DNA of 64,000 bases from Cymodocea nodosa (lineage: Eukaryota > Streptophyta > Magnoliopsida > Alismatales > Cymodoceaceae). The DNA lies in contig JAZBRI010000008.1 of NCBI GenBank assembly GCA_036874045.1, positions 9,687,001 through 9,751,000 of the forward strand. The letters run 5' to 3'. The notes beneath the pieces were generated by a model that saw only the letters and a list, made by a program, of their open reading frames with translations, did not search any database and had not been told where the DNA came from. The position numbers were made by a program, and so were the translations under genes. This document shows, piece after piece, positions 50,047 through 62,853 of the stretch (position 1 is its first letter; every line of letters begins with the position of its first letter).

Positions 50047-51031
50047 TTACTGTTTGATGTTGTAGGTGCAAGAGAAATAAATGTGGAAAACTCTTAAGAT
50101 TTGAGTAGAAAGGAGAATTAGGTCTTCAAAAATGGATAAACCAGATGAAAGAGAAATAAGACCTAAAAGCCCTTGATGATTAAGCAAATTGTGAATTGTA
50201 TCCATTCCTTGAAAATTGACAGGTCTACGGTAGATGATCTTCATTCCTTTATATTTATTGTAAAACAGATCCCTAGTTGCAGTAGATCTGAAATAATATA
50301 CATCCGCAAGGATATTTGAAGAATATGTGACTGGAACCTTTGGATCTTCATCTACTAGAGGGGTTTTAGAAGGTGGAGGAGATGGAGGAATAGAAGCAGA
50401 GCTCGAATCTGCAAACAATCCTTGAATCACCATAAGAGTTTGAGGAGAAGGAATTAGATGAGATTCTACATTAGATGGAGGAGGAGGTGTGAAGTCTTCT
50501 CTATTTACAAAAAGAAGTTTAGCAAAACTCAGATGAGAGGAGAGAGTTCTCTTTCTTCTCCTAGAGTATGTGAATTGTGTTGTTGGAAGGGGAGATGTGG
50601 AAACTGTAGGCAAAACTAGATATGCAGAAATCAAGCAAGGAGTACTAGGAGCAATTTGGTGTAAATTTCCAATGGTAATATCAGGAATTGGAGGATAAGT
50701 TCTTCTAGCAATATGCTGGAAATCAACCCCTTTCGTAGGCAGAAAGAATTCTGGTGTAGTAGTAAATTTTTGCTTATATGTCATATTAGAGGCAGTACGA
50801 TAACAAGCAAATTCAGAAGGTTCTTGAATTTTTATTCCTAGTTGCTCACTGAGTTTATATAGTAAAATTCGATTTCTCCTCCTTACTAGTGTATCTTGTA
50901 AGTGTAGGGCCATATGCAGGGCACGTCTCTCAAAGTCCCTAATATCCACCCCAATTCTGATGGAGAAAGAGCAATATTGATATCAGTAGATGGTATTCCA
51001 AAAAGGGTCTCCAAAAATTCTCAATCAATCC
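50047..51031 (-). repeat. Unit 52, 985 bp, B type, intact ORF
   Basis: The frame is open 50949 to 50047. DIRDFER, LLYKL, PQTLM and LFADS. Confidence 0.95.
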
Positions 51032-52019
51032 TTACTGTTTGATGTTGTAGGTGCAAGAGAAATAAATGTGGAAAAGTCTTAAGATTTGAGTAGAAAGGAG
51101 AATTAGGTCTTCAAAAATGGATAAACCAGATGAAGGAGAAATAAGACCTAAAAGCCCTTGATGATTAAGCAAATTGTGAATTGTATCCATTCCTTGAAAA
51201 TTGACAGGTCTACGGTAGATGATTTTCATTCCTTTATATTTATTGTAAAACAGATCCCTAGTTGCAGTAGATCTGAAATAATATACATCCGCAATGATAT
51301 TTGAAGAATAAGTGACTGGAACCTTTGGATCTTCATCTACTAGAGGGGTTTTAGAAGGTGGAGGAGATGGAGGAATAGAAGCAGAGCTCGAATCTGCATA
51401 CAATCCTTGAATCACCATAAGAGTGTGAGGAGAAGGAATTAGATGAGATTCTACATTAGATGAAGGAGGAGGAGGTGTGAAGTCTTCTCTATTTACAAAA
51501 AGAAGTTTAGCAAAACTCAGATGAGAGGAGAGAGTTATCTTTCTTCTCCTAGAGTATGTGAATTGAGTGGTTGGAAGGGGAGATGTGGAAACTGTAGGCA
51601 AAACTAGAGATGCAGAAATCAAGCAAGGAGGACTAGGAGCAATTTGGTGTAAAGTTCCAATGCAAATATCAGGAATTAGAGGATGAGTTCTTCTAGCAAT
51701 ATGCTTGAAATCAACCCCTTTCGTAGGCAGAAAGAATTCCGGTGTAGTAGTAAATTTTTGCTTATATGTCATATTAGAGGCGGTATGATAACAAGCAAAT
51801 TCAGAAGGTTCTTGAATTTTTATTCCTAGTTGCTCACTGAGTTTATGTAGTAAAACTTGATTTCCCCTCCTTACTAGTATATCTTGTAAGTGTAGGGCCA
51901 TATGCATGGCACGTCTCTCAAATGCCCTAATATCCACCCCAATTCTGATGGAGAAAGAGCAATATTGATATCAGTAGATGGTATTCCAAAAAGCGTCTCC
52001 AAAAATTCTCAATCAATCC
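51032..52019 (-). repeat. Unit 53, 988 bp, A type, intact ORF
   Basis: The frame is open 51937 to 51032. KITLSS with the usual LPTKG; silent gattttcatt near 51222. Confidence 0.95.
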
Positions 52020-53004
52020 TTACTGTTTGATGTTGTAGGTGCAAGAGAAATAAATGTGGAAAACTCTTAAGATTTGAGTAGAAAGGAGAATTAGGTCTTC
52101 AAAAATGGATAAACCAGATGAAAGAGAAATAAGACCTAAAAGCCCTTGATGATTAAGCAAATTGTGAATTGTATCCATTCCTTGAAAATTGACAGGTCTA
52201 CGGTAGATGATCTTCATTCCTTTATATTTATTGTAAAACAGATCCCTAGTTGCAGTAGATCTGAAATAATATACATCCGCAAGGATATTTGAAGAATATG
52301 TGACTGGAACCTTTGGATCTTCATCTACTAGAGGGGTTTTAGAAGGTGGAGGAGATGGAGGAATAGAAGCAGAGCTCGAATCTGCATACAATCCTTGAAT
52401 CACCATAAGAGTTTGAGGAGAAGGAATTAGATGAGATTCTACATTAGATGGAGGAGGAGGTGTGAAGTCTTCTCTATTTACAAAAAGAAGTTTAGCAAAA
52501 CTCAGATGAGAGGAGAGAGTTCTCTTTCTTCTCCTAGAGTATGTGAATTTAGTTGTTGGAAGGGGAGATGTGGAAACTGTAGGCAAAACTAGATATGCAG
52601 AAATCAAGCAAGGAGTACTAGGAGCAATTTGGTGTAAATTTCCAATGGTAATATCAGGAATTGGAGGATAAGTTCTTCTAGCAATATGCTGGAAATCAAC
52701 CCCTTTCGTAGGCAGAAAGAATTCTGGTGTAGTAGTAAATTTTTGCTTATATGTCATATTAGAGGCAGTACGATAACAAGCAAATTCAGAAGGTTCTTGA
52801 ATTTTTATTCCTAGTTGCTCACTGAGTTTATATAGTAAAATTCGATTTCTCCTCCTTACTAGTGTATCTTGTAAGTGTAGGGCCATATGCAGGGCACGTC
52901 TCTCAAAGGCCCTAATATCCACCCCAATTCTGATGGAGAAAGAGCAATATTGATATCAGTAGATGGTATTCCAAAAAGGGTCTCCAAAAATTCTCAATCA
53001 ATCC
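52020..53004 (-). repeat. Unit 54, 985 bp, B type, intact ORF
   Basis: The frame is open 52922 to 52020. TTKFTYS and PQTLM. Confidence 0.95.
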
Positions 53005-53992
53005 TTACTGTTTGATGTTGTAGGTGCAAGAGAAATAAATGTGGAAAAGTCTTAAGATTTGAGTAGAAAGGAGAATTAGGTCTTCAAAAATGGATAAACC
53101 AGATGAAAGAGAAATTAGACCTAAAAGCCCTTGATGATTAAGCAAATTGTGAATTGTATCCATTCCTTGAAAATTGACAGGTCTACGGTAGATGATCTTC
53201 ATTCCTTTATATTTATTGTAAAACAGATCCCTAGTTGCAGTAGATCTGAAATAATATACATCCGCAAGGATATTTGAAGAATATGTGACTGGAACCTTTC
53301 GATCTTCATCTACTAGAGGGGTTTTAGAAGGTGGAGGAGATGGAGGAATAGAAGCAGAGCTCGAATCTGCATACAATCCTTGAATCACCATAAGAGTGTG
53401 AGGAGAAGGAATTAGATGAGATTCTACATTAGATGAAGGAGGAGGAGGTGTGAAGTCTTCTCTATTTACAAAAAGAAGTTTAGCAAAACTCAGATGAGAG
53501 GAGAGAGTTATCTTTCTTCTCCTAGAGTATGTGAATTGAGTGGTTGGAAGGGGAGATGTGGAAACTGTAGGCAAAACTAGAGATGCAGAAATCAAGCAAG
53601 GAGGACTAGGAGCAATTTGGTGTAAAGTTCCAATGCAAATATCAGGAATTAGAGGATGAGTTCTTCTAGCAATATGCTTGAAATCAACCCCTTTCCTAGG
53701 CAGAAAGAATTCCGGTGTAGTAGTAAATTTTTGCTTATATGTCATATTAGAGGCGGTATGATAACAAGCAAATTCAGAAGGTTCTTGAATTTTTATTCCT
53801 AGTTGCTCACTGAGTTTATGTAGTAAAACTTGATTTCCCCTCCTTACTAGTATATCTTGTAAGTGTAGGGCCATATGCATGGCACGTCTCTCAAATGCCC
53901 TAATATCCACCCCAATTCTGATGGAGAAAGAGCAATATTGATATCAGTAGATGGTATTCCAAAAAGCGTCTCCAAAAATTCTCAATCAATCC
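53005..53992 (-). repeat. Unit 55, 988 bp, A type, intact ORF
   Basis: The frame is open 53910 to 53005. EDRKVP (cctttcgatc near 53298), KITLSS and LPRKG. Confidence 0.95.
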
Positions 53993-54977
53993 TTACTGTT
54001 TGATGTTGTAGGTGCAAGAGAAATAAATGTGGAAAACTCTTAAGATTTGAGTAGAAAGGAGAATTAGGTCTTCAAAAATGGATAAACCAGATGAAAGAGA
54101 AATAAGACCTAAAAGCCCTTGATGATTAAGCAAATTGTGAATTGTATCCATTCCTTGAAAATTGACAGGTCTACGGTAGATGATCTTCATTCCTTTATAT
54201 TTATTGTAAAACAGATCCCTAGTTGCAGTAGATCTGAAATAATATACATCCGCAAGGATATTTGAAGAATATGTGACTGGAACCTTTGGATCTTCATCTA
54301 CTAGAGGGGTTTTAGAAGGTGGAGGAGATGGAGGAATAGAAGCAGAGCTCGAATCTGCAAACAATCCTTGAATCACCATAAGAGTTTGAGGAGAAGGAAT
54401 TAGATGAGATTCTACATTAGATGGAGGAGGAGGTGTGAAGTCTTCTCTATTTACAAAAAGAAGTTTAGCAAAACTCAGATGAGAGGAGAGAGTTCTCTTT
54501 CTTCTCCTAGAGTATGTGAATTGTGTTGTTGGAAGGGGAGATGTGGAAACTGTAGGCAAAACTAGATATGCAGAAATCAAGCAAGGAGTACTAGGAGCAA
54601 TTTGGTGTAAATTTCCAATGGTAATATCAGGAATTGGAGGATAAGTTCTTCTAGCAATATGCTGGAAATCAACCCCTTTCGTAGGCAGAAAGAATTCTGG
54701 TGTAGTAGTAAATTTTTGCTTATATGTCATATTAGAGGCAGTACGATAACAAGCAAATTCAGAAGGTTCTTGAATTTTTATTCCTAGTTGCTCACTGAGT
54801 TTATATAGTAAAATTCGATTTCTCCTCCTTACTAGTGTATCTTGTAAGTGTAGGGCCATATGCAGGGCACGTCTCTCAAAGTCCCTAATATCCACCCCAA
54901 TTCTGATGGAGAAAGAGCAATATTGATATCAGTAGATGGTATTCCAAAAAGGGTCTCCAAAAATTCTCAATCAATCC
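53993..54977 (-). repeat. Unit 56, 985 bp, B type, intact ORF
   Basis: The frame is open 54895 to 53993. Same protein as unit 52. Confidence 0.95.
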
Positions 54978-55965
54978 TTACTGTTTGATGTTGTAGGTGC
55001 AAGAGAAATAAATGTGGAAAAGTCTTAAGATTTGAGTAGAAAGGAGAATTAGGTCTTCAAAAATGGATAAACCAGATGAAGGAGAAATAAGACCTAAAAG
55101 CCCTTGATGATTAAGCAAATTGTGAATTGTATCCATTCCTTGAAAATTGACAGGTCTACGGTAGATGATTTTCATTCCTTTATATTTATTGTAAAACAGA
55201 TCCCTAGTTGCAGTAGATCTGAAATAATATACATCCGCAATGATATTTGAAGAATAAGTGACTGGAACCTTTGGATCTTCATCTACTAGAGGGGTTTTAG
55301 AAGGTGGAGGAGATGGAGGAATAGAAGCAGAGCTCGAATCTGCATACAATCCTTGAATCACCATAAGAGTGTGAGGAGAAGGAATTAGATGAGATTCTAC
55401 ATTAGATGAAGGAGGAGGAGGTGTGAAGTCTTCTCTATTTACAAAAAGAAGTTTAGCAAAACTCAGATGAGAGGAGAGAGTTATCTTTCTTCTCCTAGAG
55501 TATGTGAATTGAGTGGTTGGAAGGGGAGATGTGGAAACTGTAGGCAAAACTAGAGATGCAGAAATCAAGCAAGGAGGACTAGGAGCAATTTGGTGTAAAG
55601 TTCCAATGCAAATATCAGGAATTAGAGGATGAGTTCTTCTAGCAATATGCTTGAAATCAACCCCTTTCGTAGGCAGAAAGAATTCCGGTGTAGTAGTAAA
55701 TTTTTGCTTATATGTCATATTAGAGGCGGTATGATAACAAGCAAATTCAGAAGGTTCTTGAATTTTTATTCCTAGTTGCTCACTGAGTTTATGTAGTAAA
55801 ACTTGATTTCCCCTCCTTACTAGTATATCTTGTAAGTGTAGGGCCATATGCATGGCACGTCTCTCAAATGCCCTAATATCCACCCCAATTCTGATGGAGA
55901 AAGAGCAATATTGATATCAGTAGATGGTATTCCAAAAAGCGTCTCCAAAAATTCTCAATCAATCC
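54978..55965 (-). repeat. Unit 57, 988 bp, A type, intact ORF
   Basis: The frame is open 55883 to 54978. Same protein as unit 53, including its silent gattttcatt. Confidence 0.95.
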
Positions 55966-56950
55966 TTACTGTTTGATGTTGTAGGTGCAAGAGAAATAAA
56001 TGTGGAAAACTCTTAAGATTTGAGTAGAAAGGAGAATTAGGTCTTCAAAAATGGATAAACCAGATGAAAGAGAAATAAGACCTAAAAGCCCTTGATGATT
56101 AAGCAAATTGTGAATTGTATCCATTCCTTGAAAATTGACAGGTCTACGGTAGATGATCTTCATTCCTTTATATTTATTGTAAAACAGATCCCTAGTTGCA
56201 GTAGATCTGAAATAATATACATCCGCAAGGATATTTGAAGAATATGTGACTGGAACCTTTGGATCTTCATCTACTAGAGGGGTTTTAGAAGGTGGAGGAG
56301 ATGGAGGAATAGAAGCAGAGCTCGAATCTGCATACAATCCTTGAATCACCATAAGAGTTTGAGGAGAAGGAATTAGATGAGATTCTACATTAGATGGAGG
56401 AGGAGGTGTGAAGTCTTCTCTATTTACAAAAAGAAGTTTAGCAAAACTCAGATGAGAGGAGAGAGTTCTCTTTCTTCTCCTAGAGTATGTGAATTTAGTT
56501 GTTGGAAGGGGAGATGTGGAAACTGTAGGCAAAACTAGATATGCAGAAATCAAGCAAGGAGTACTAGGAGCAATTTGGTGTAAATTTCCAATGGTAATAT
56601 CAGGAATTGGAGGATAAGTTCTTCTAGCAATATGCTGGAAATCAACCCCTTTCGTAGGCAGAAAGAATTCTGGTGTAGTAGTAAATTTTTGCTTATATGT
56701 CATATTAGAGGCAGTACGATAACAAGCAAATTCAGAAGGTTCTTGAATTTTTATTCCTAGTTGCTCACTGAGTTTATATAGTAAAATTCGATTTCTCCTC
56801 CTTACTAGTGTATCTTGTAAGTGTAGGGCCATATGCAGGGCACGTCTCTCAAAGGCCCTAATATCCACCCCAATTCTGATGGAGAAAGAGCAATATTGAT
56901 ATCAGTAGATGGTATTCCAAAAAGGGTCTCCAAAAATTCTCAATCAATCC
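55966..56950 (-). repeat. Unit 58, 985 bp, B type, intact ORF
   Basis: The frame is open 56868 to 55966. Same protein as unit 54 (TTKFTYS). Confidence 0.95.
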
Positions 56951-57938
56951 TTACTGTTTGATGTTGTAGGTGCAAGAGAAATAAATGTGGAAAAGTCTTA
57001 AGATTTGAGTAGAAAGGAGAATTAGGTCTTCAAAAATGGATAAACCAGATGAAAGAGAAATTAGACCTAAAAGCCCTTGATGATTAAGCAAATTGTGAAT
57101 TGTATCCATTCCTTGAAAATTGACAGGTCTACGGTAGATGATCTTCATTCCTTTATATTTATTGTAAAACAGATCCCTAGTTGCAGTAGATCTGAAATAA
57201 TATACATCCGCAAGGATATTTGAAGAATATGTGACTGGAACCTTTCGATCTTCATCTACTAGAGGGGTTTTAGAAGGTGGAGGAGATGGAGGAATAGAAG
57301 CAGAGCTCGAATCTGCATACAATCCTTGAATCACCATAAGAGTGTGAGGAGAAGGAATTAGATGAGATTCTACATTAGATGAAGGAGGAGGAGGTGTGAA
57401 GTCTTCTCTATTTACAAAAAGAAGTTTAGCAAAACTCAGATGAGAGGAGAGAGTTATCTTTCTTCTCCTAGAGTATGTGAATTGAGTGGTTGGAAGGGGA
57501 GATGTGGAAACTGTAGGCAAAACTAGAGATGCAGAAATCAAGCAAGGAGGACTAGGAGCAATTTGGTGTAAAGTTCCAATGCAAATATCAGGAATTAGAG
57601 GATGAGTTCTTCTAGCAATATGCTTGAAATCAACCCCTTTCCTAGGCAGAAAGAATTCCGGTGTAGTAGTAAATTTTTGCTTATATGTCATATTAGAGGC
57701 GGTATGATAACAAGCAAATTCAGAAGGTTCTTGAATTTTTATTCCTAGTTGCTCACTGAGTTTATGTAGTAAAACTTGATTTCCCCTCCTTACTAGTATA
57801 TCTTGTAAGTGTAGGGCCATATGCATGGCACGTCTCTCAAATGCCCTAATATCCACCCCAATTCTGATGGAGAAAGAGCAATATTGATATCAGTAGATGG
57901 TATTCCAAAAAGCGTCTCCAAAAATTCTCAATCAATCC
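56951..57938 (-). repeat. Unit 59, 988 bp, A type, intact ORF
   Basis: The frame is open 57856 to 56951. Same protein as unit 55 (EDRKVP). Confidence 0.95.
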
Positions 57939-58923
57939 TTACTGTTTGATGTTGTAGGTGCAAGAGAAATAAATGTGGAAAACTCTTAAGATTTGAGTAG
58001 AAAGGAGAATTAGGTCTTCAAAAATGGATAAACCAGATGAAAGAGAAATAAGACCTAAAAGCCCTTGATGATTAAGCAAATTGTGAATTGTATCCATTCC
58101 TTGAAAATTGACAGGTCTACGGTAGATGATCTTCATTCCTTTATATTTATTGTAAAACAGATCCCTAGTTGCAGTAGATCTGAAATAATATACATCCGCA
58201 AGGATATTTGAAGAATATGTGACTGGAACCTTTGGATCTTCATCTACTAGAGGGGTTTTAGAAGGTGGAGGAGATGGAGGAATAGAAGCAGAGCTCGAAT
58301 CTGCATACAATCCTTGAATCACCATAAGAGTGTGAGGAGAAGGAATTAGATGAGATTCTACATTAGATGGAGGAGGAGGTGTGAAGTCTTCTCTATTTGC
58401 AAAAAGAAGTTTAGCAAAACTCAGATGAGAGGAGAGAGTTCTCTTTCTTCTCCTAGAGTATGTGAATTGAGTTGTTGGAAGGGGAGATGTGGAAACTGTA
58501 GGCAAAACTAGATATGCAGAAATCAAGCAAGGAGTACTAGGAGCAATTTGGTGTAAATTTCCAATGGTAATATCAGGAATTGGAGGATAAGTTCTTCTAG
58601 CAATATGCTGGAAATCAACCCCTTTCGTAGGCAGAAAGAATTCTGGTGTAGTAGTAAATTTTTGCTTATATGTCATATTAGAGGCAGTACGATAACAAGC
58701 AAATTCAGAAGGTTCTTGAATTTTTATTCCTAGTTGCTCACTGAGTTTATATAGTAAAATTCGATTTCTCCTCCTTACTAGTGTATCTTGTAAGTGTAGG
58801 GCCATATGCATGGCACGTCTCTCAAAGGCCCTAATATCCACCCCAATTCTGATGGAGAAAGAGCAATATTGATATCAGTAGATGGTATTCCAAAAAGGGT
58901 CTCCAAAAATTCTGAATCAATCC
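57939..58923 (-). repeat. Unit 60, 985 bp, B type, intact ORF
   Basis: The frame is open 58841 to 57939. FANRED as in units 46 and 50, LLYKL as in 52; private AMHMALHLQDTL. Last unit of the dimer region. Confidence 0.95.
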
Positions 58924-59889
58924 TTATTGTTTGATGTTGTAGGTGCAAGAGAAAAAAATGTGGAAAACTCTCAAGATTTGAGTAGAAAGGAGAATTAGGT
59001 CTTCAAAAATGGATAAACCAGATGAAGGAGAAATAAGACCTAAAAGCCCTTGATGATTAAGCAAATTGTAAATTGTATCCATTCCTTGAAAATTGACAGG
59101 TCTATATATTTATTGTAAAACAGATCCCTAGTTGCAGTAGATCTGAAATAATATACATCCGCAAGGATATTTGAAGAATAAGTGACTGGAACCTTTGGAT
59201 CTTCATCTACTAGAGGGGTTTTAGAAGGTGGAGGAGATGGAGGAATAGAAGCAGAGCTCGAATCTGCATACAATCCTTGAATCACCATAAGAGTGTGAGG
59301 AGAAGGAATTAGATGAGATTCTACATTAGATGAACGAGGAGGAGGTGTGAAGTCTTCTCTATTTACAAAAAGAAATTTAGCAAAACTCAGATGAGAGGAG
59401 AGAGTTCTCTTTCTTCTCCTAGAGTATGTGAATTGAGTTGTTGGAAGGGGAGATGTGGAAACTGTAGGCAAAACTAGATATGCAGAAATCAAGCAAGGAG
59501 TACTAGGAGCAATTTGGTGTAAATTTCTAATGGTAATATCAAGAATTGGAGGATAAGTTCTTCTAGCAATATGCTGGAAATCAACCCCTTTCGTAGGCAG
59601 AAAGAATTCTGGTGTAGTAGTAAATTTTTGCTTATTTGTCATATTAGAGGCAGTATGATAACAAGCAAATTCAGACGGTTCTTGAATTTTTATTCCTAGT
59701 TGCTCACTGAGTTTATGTAGTAAAATTTGATTTCTCCTCCTTACTAGTGTATCTTGTAAGTGTAGGGCCATATGCAGGGCACGTCTCTCAAAGGCCCTAA
59801 TATCCACCCCAATTCTGATGGAGAAAGAGCAATATTGATATCAGTAGATGGTATTCCAAAAAGGGTCTCCAAAAATTCTCAATCAATCC
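58924..59889 (-). repeat. Unit 61, 966 bp, B-like mosaic with a 22-bp deletion
   Basis: Between gacaggtcta and tatatttattg, 22 bases present in all other units are missing (junction near 59104). The frame 59807-59040 therefore ends in a shifted tail. Several private changes (TNKQK, ILDIT, IRNLH, FAKFL, PPPRSSN) make this one of the more diverged copies. Confidence 0.95.
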
Positions 59890-60877
59890 TTACTGTTTGA
59901 TGTTGTAGGTGCCAGAGAAATAAATGTGGAAAACTCTTAAGATTTGAGTAGAAAGGAGAATTAGGTCTTCAAAAATGGATAAACCAGATGAAGGAGAAAT
60001 AAGACCTAAAAGCCCTTGATGATTAAGCAAATTGTGAATTGTATCCATTCCTTGAAAATTGACAGGTCTACGGTAGATGATCTTCATTCCTTTATATTTA
60101 TTGTAAAACAGATCCCTTGTTGCAGTAGATCTGAAATAATATACATCCGCAATGATATTTGAAGAATAAGTGACTGGAACGTTTGGATCTTCATCTACTA
60201 GAGGGGTTTTAGAAGGTGGAGGAGATGGAGGAATAGAAGCAGAGCTCGAATCTGCATACAATCCTTGAATCACCATAAGAGTGTGAGGAGAAGGAATTAG
60301 ATGAGATTCTACATTAGATGAAAGAGGAGGAGGTGTGAAGTCTTCTCTATTTACAAAAAGAAGTTTAGCAAAACTCAGATGAGAGGAGAGAGTTCTCTTT
60401 CTTCTCCTAGATTATGTGAATTGAGTTGTTGGAAGGGGAGATGTGGAAACTGTAGGCAAAACTAGATATGCAGAAATCAAGCAAGGAGTACTAGGAGCAA
60501 TTTGGTGTAAAGTTCCAATGCTAATATCAGGAATTGGAGGATAAGTTCTTCTTGCAATATGCTTGAAATCAACTCCTTTCGTAGGCAGAAAGAATTCTGG
60601 TGTAGTAGTAAATTTTTGCTTATATGTCATATTAGAGGCAGTATGATAACAAGCAAATTCAGAAGGTTCTTGAACTTTTATTCCTAGTTGCTCATTGAGT
60701 TTATGTAGTAAAACTTGATTTCTCCTCCTTACTAGTGTATCTTGTAAGTGTAGGGCCATATGCAGGGCACGTCTCTCAAAGGCCCTAATATCCACCCCAA
60801 TTCTGATGGAGAAAGAGCAATATTGATATCAGTAGATGGTATTCCAGAAAGGGTCTCCAAAAATTCTGAATCAATCC
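59890..60877 (-). repeat. Unit 62, 988 bp, A-left/C-D-right mosaic, nonsense
   Basis: TAA at 60412-60414 (Tyr codon lost, cctagattatg). Frames are 60795-60412 and 60276-59890. Private EDPNVP and FSGTYN. Confidence 0.95.
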
Positions 60878-61865
60878 TTATTGTTTGATGTTGTAGGTGC
60901 AAGAGAAAAAAATGTGGAAAACTCTCAAGATTTGAGTAGAAAGGAGAATTAGGTCTTCAAAAATGGATAAACCAGATGAAGGAGAAATAAGACCTAAAAG
61001 CCCTTGATGATTAAGCAAATTGTAAATTGTATCCATTCCTTGAAAATTGACAGGTCTACTGTAGATGATCTTCATTCCTTTATATTTATTGTAAAACAGA
61101 TCCCTAGTTGCAGTAGATCTGAAATAATATACATCCGCAAGGATATTTGAAGAATATGTGACTGGAACCTTTGGATCTTCATCTACTAGAGGGGTTTTAG
61201 AAGGTGGTGGAGATGGAGGAATAGAAGCAGAGCTTGAATCTGCATACAATCCTTGAATCACCATAAGAGTGTGAGGAGAAGGAATTAGATGAGATTCTAC
61301 ATTAGATGAAGGAGGAGGAGGTGTGAAGTCTTCTCTATTTACAAGAAGAAGTTTAGCAAAACTCAGATGAGAGGAGAGAGTTCTCTTTCTTCTCCTAGAT
61401 TATGTGAATTGAGTGGTTGGAGGGGGAGATGTGGAAACTTTAGGCAAAACTAGAGATGCAGAAATCAAGCAAGGAGGACTAGGAGCAATTTGGTGTAAAG
61501 TTCCAATGCAAATATCAGGAATTGGAGGATAAGTTCTTCTAGCAACATGCTTGAAATCAACTCCTTTCGTAGGCAGAAAGAATTCTGGTGTAGTAGTAAA
61601 TTTTTGCTTATATGTCATATTAGAGGCAGTATGATAACAAGCAAATTCAGAAGGTTCTTGAATTTTTATTCCTAGTTGCTCACTGAGTTTATGTAGTAAA
61701 ACTTGATTTCTCCTCCTTACTAGTGTATCTTGTAACTGTAGGGCCATATGCAGGGCACGTCTCTCAAAGGCCCTAATATCCACCCCAATTCTGATGGAGA
61801 AAGAGCAATATTGATATCGGTAGATGGTATTCCAAAAAGGGTCTCCAAAAATTCTGAATCAATCC
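60878..61865 (-). repeat. Unit 63, 988 bp, D-left/C-right mosaic, nonsense
   Basis: TAA at 61400-61402. Frames are 61783-61400 and 61264-60878. KVSTSPPPTT, HVARR and LQLQD. SacI-like gagctc lost near 61231. Confidence 0.95.
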
Positions 61866-62853
61866 TTATTGTTTGATGTTGTAGGTGCAAGAGAAAAAAA
61901 TGTGGAAAACTCTCAAGATTTGAGTAGAAAGGAGAATTAGGTCTTCAAAAATGGATAAACCAGATGAAGGAGAAATAAGACCTAAAAGCCCTTGATGATT
62001 AAGCAAATTGTGAATTGTATCCATTCCTTGAAAATTGATAGGTCTACTGTAGATGATCTTCATTCCTTTATATTTATTGTAAAACAGATCCCTAGTTGCA
62101 GTAGATCTGAAATAATATACATCCGCAAGGATATTTGAAGAATAAGTGACTGGAACCTTTGGATCTTCATCTACTAGAGGGGTTTTAGAAGGTGGAGGAG
62201 ATGGAGGAATAGAAGCAGAGCTCGAATCTGCATACAATCCTTGAATCACCATAAGAGTGTGAGGAGAAGGAATTAGATGAGATTCTACATTAGATGAAGG
62301 AGGAGGAGGTGTGAAGTCTTCTCTATTTACAAAAAGAAGTTTAGCAAAACTCAGATGAGAGGAGAGAGTTCTCTTTCTTCTCCTAGAGTATGTGAATTGA
62401 GTTGTTGGAAGGGGAGATGTGGAAACTGTAGGCAAAACTAGATATGCAGAAATCAAGCAAGGAGTACTAGGAGCAATTTGGTGTAAAGTTCCAATGCTAA
62501 TATCAGGAATTGGAGGATAAGTTCTTCTTGCAATATGCTTGAAATCAACTCCTTTCGTAGGCAGAAAGAATTCTGGTGTAGTAGTAAATTTTTGCTTATA
62601 TGTCATATTAGAGGCAGTATGATAACAAGCAAATTCAGAAGGTTCTTGAACTTTTATTCCTAGTTGCTCATTGAGTTTATGTAGTAAAACTTGATTTCTC
62701 CTCCTTACTAGTGTATCTTGTAAATGTAGGGCCATATGCAGGGCACGTCTCTCAAAGGCCCTAATATCCACCCCAATTCTGATGGAGAAAGAGCAATATT
62801 GATATCAGTAGATGGTATTCCAAAAAGGGTCTCCAAAAATTCTGAATCAATCC
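61866..62853 (-). repeat. Unit 64, 988 bp, intact ORF
   Basis: The frame is open 62771 to 61866. KVQEPSE and SIGTLHQ with an intact Gln in place of the D-type stop; private SRPINFQ. Confidence 0.95.

Larger units (their letters stand above)
50047..53992. repeat. Tetramer higher-order repeat 3946 bp, copy 1
   Basis: The four units (985+988+985+988) carry private markers in order: DIRDFER with LFADS; KITLSS with gattttcattcc; TTKFT; EDRKVP. The next 3946 bp repeats all of them in the same order, and I found no difference where I compared. Confidence 0.92.
53993..57938. repeat. Tetramer higher-order repeat 3946 bp, copy 2
   Basis: This is the immediate tandem copy of 50047-53992 at offset 3946. 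The identity probably starts before 50047, since the right part of unit 51 also matches unit 55 after about position 49362. Confidence 0.92.
44128..58923. repeat. Dimeric A/B higher-order repeat, period 1973 bp
   Basis: Units of 985 bp (B type, PPPPSN, TIGNL) and 988 bp (A type, PPPPSSN, HPLIPD) alternate strictly through 15 units. ORF ends fall at 44128, 46101, 48074 and so on in 1973-bp steps. Every unit here keeps a full-length open frame. Confidence 0.95.
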
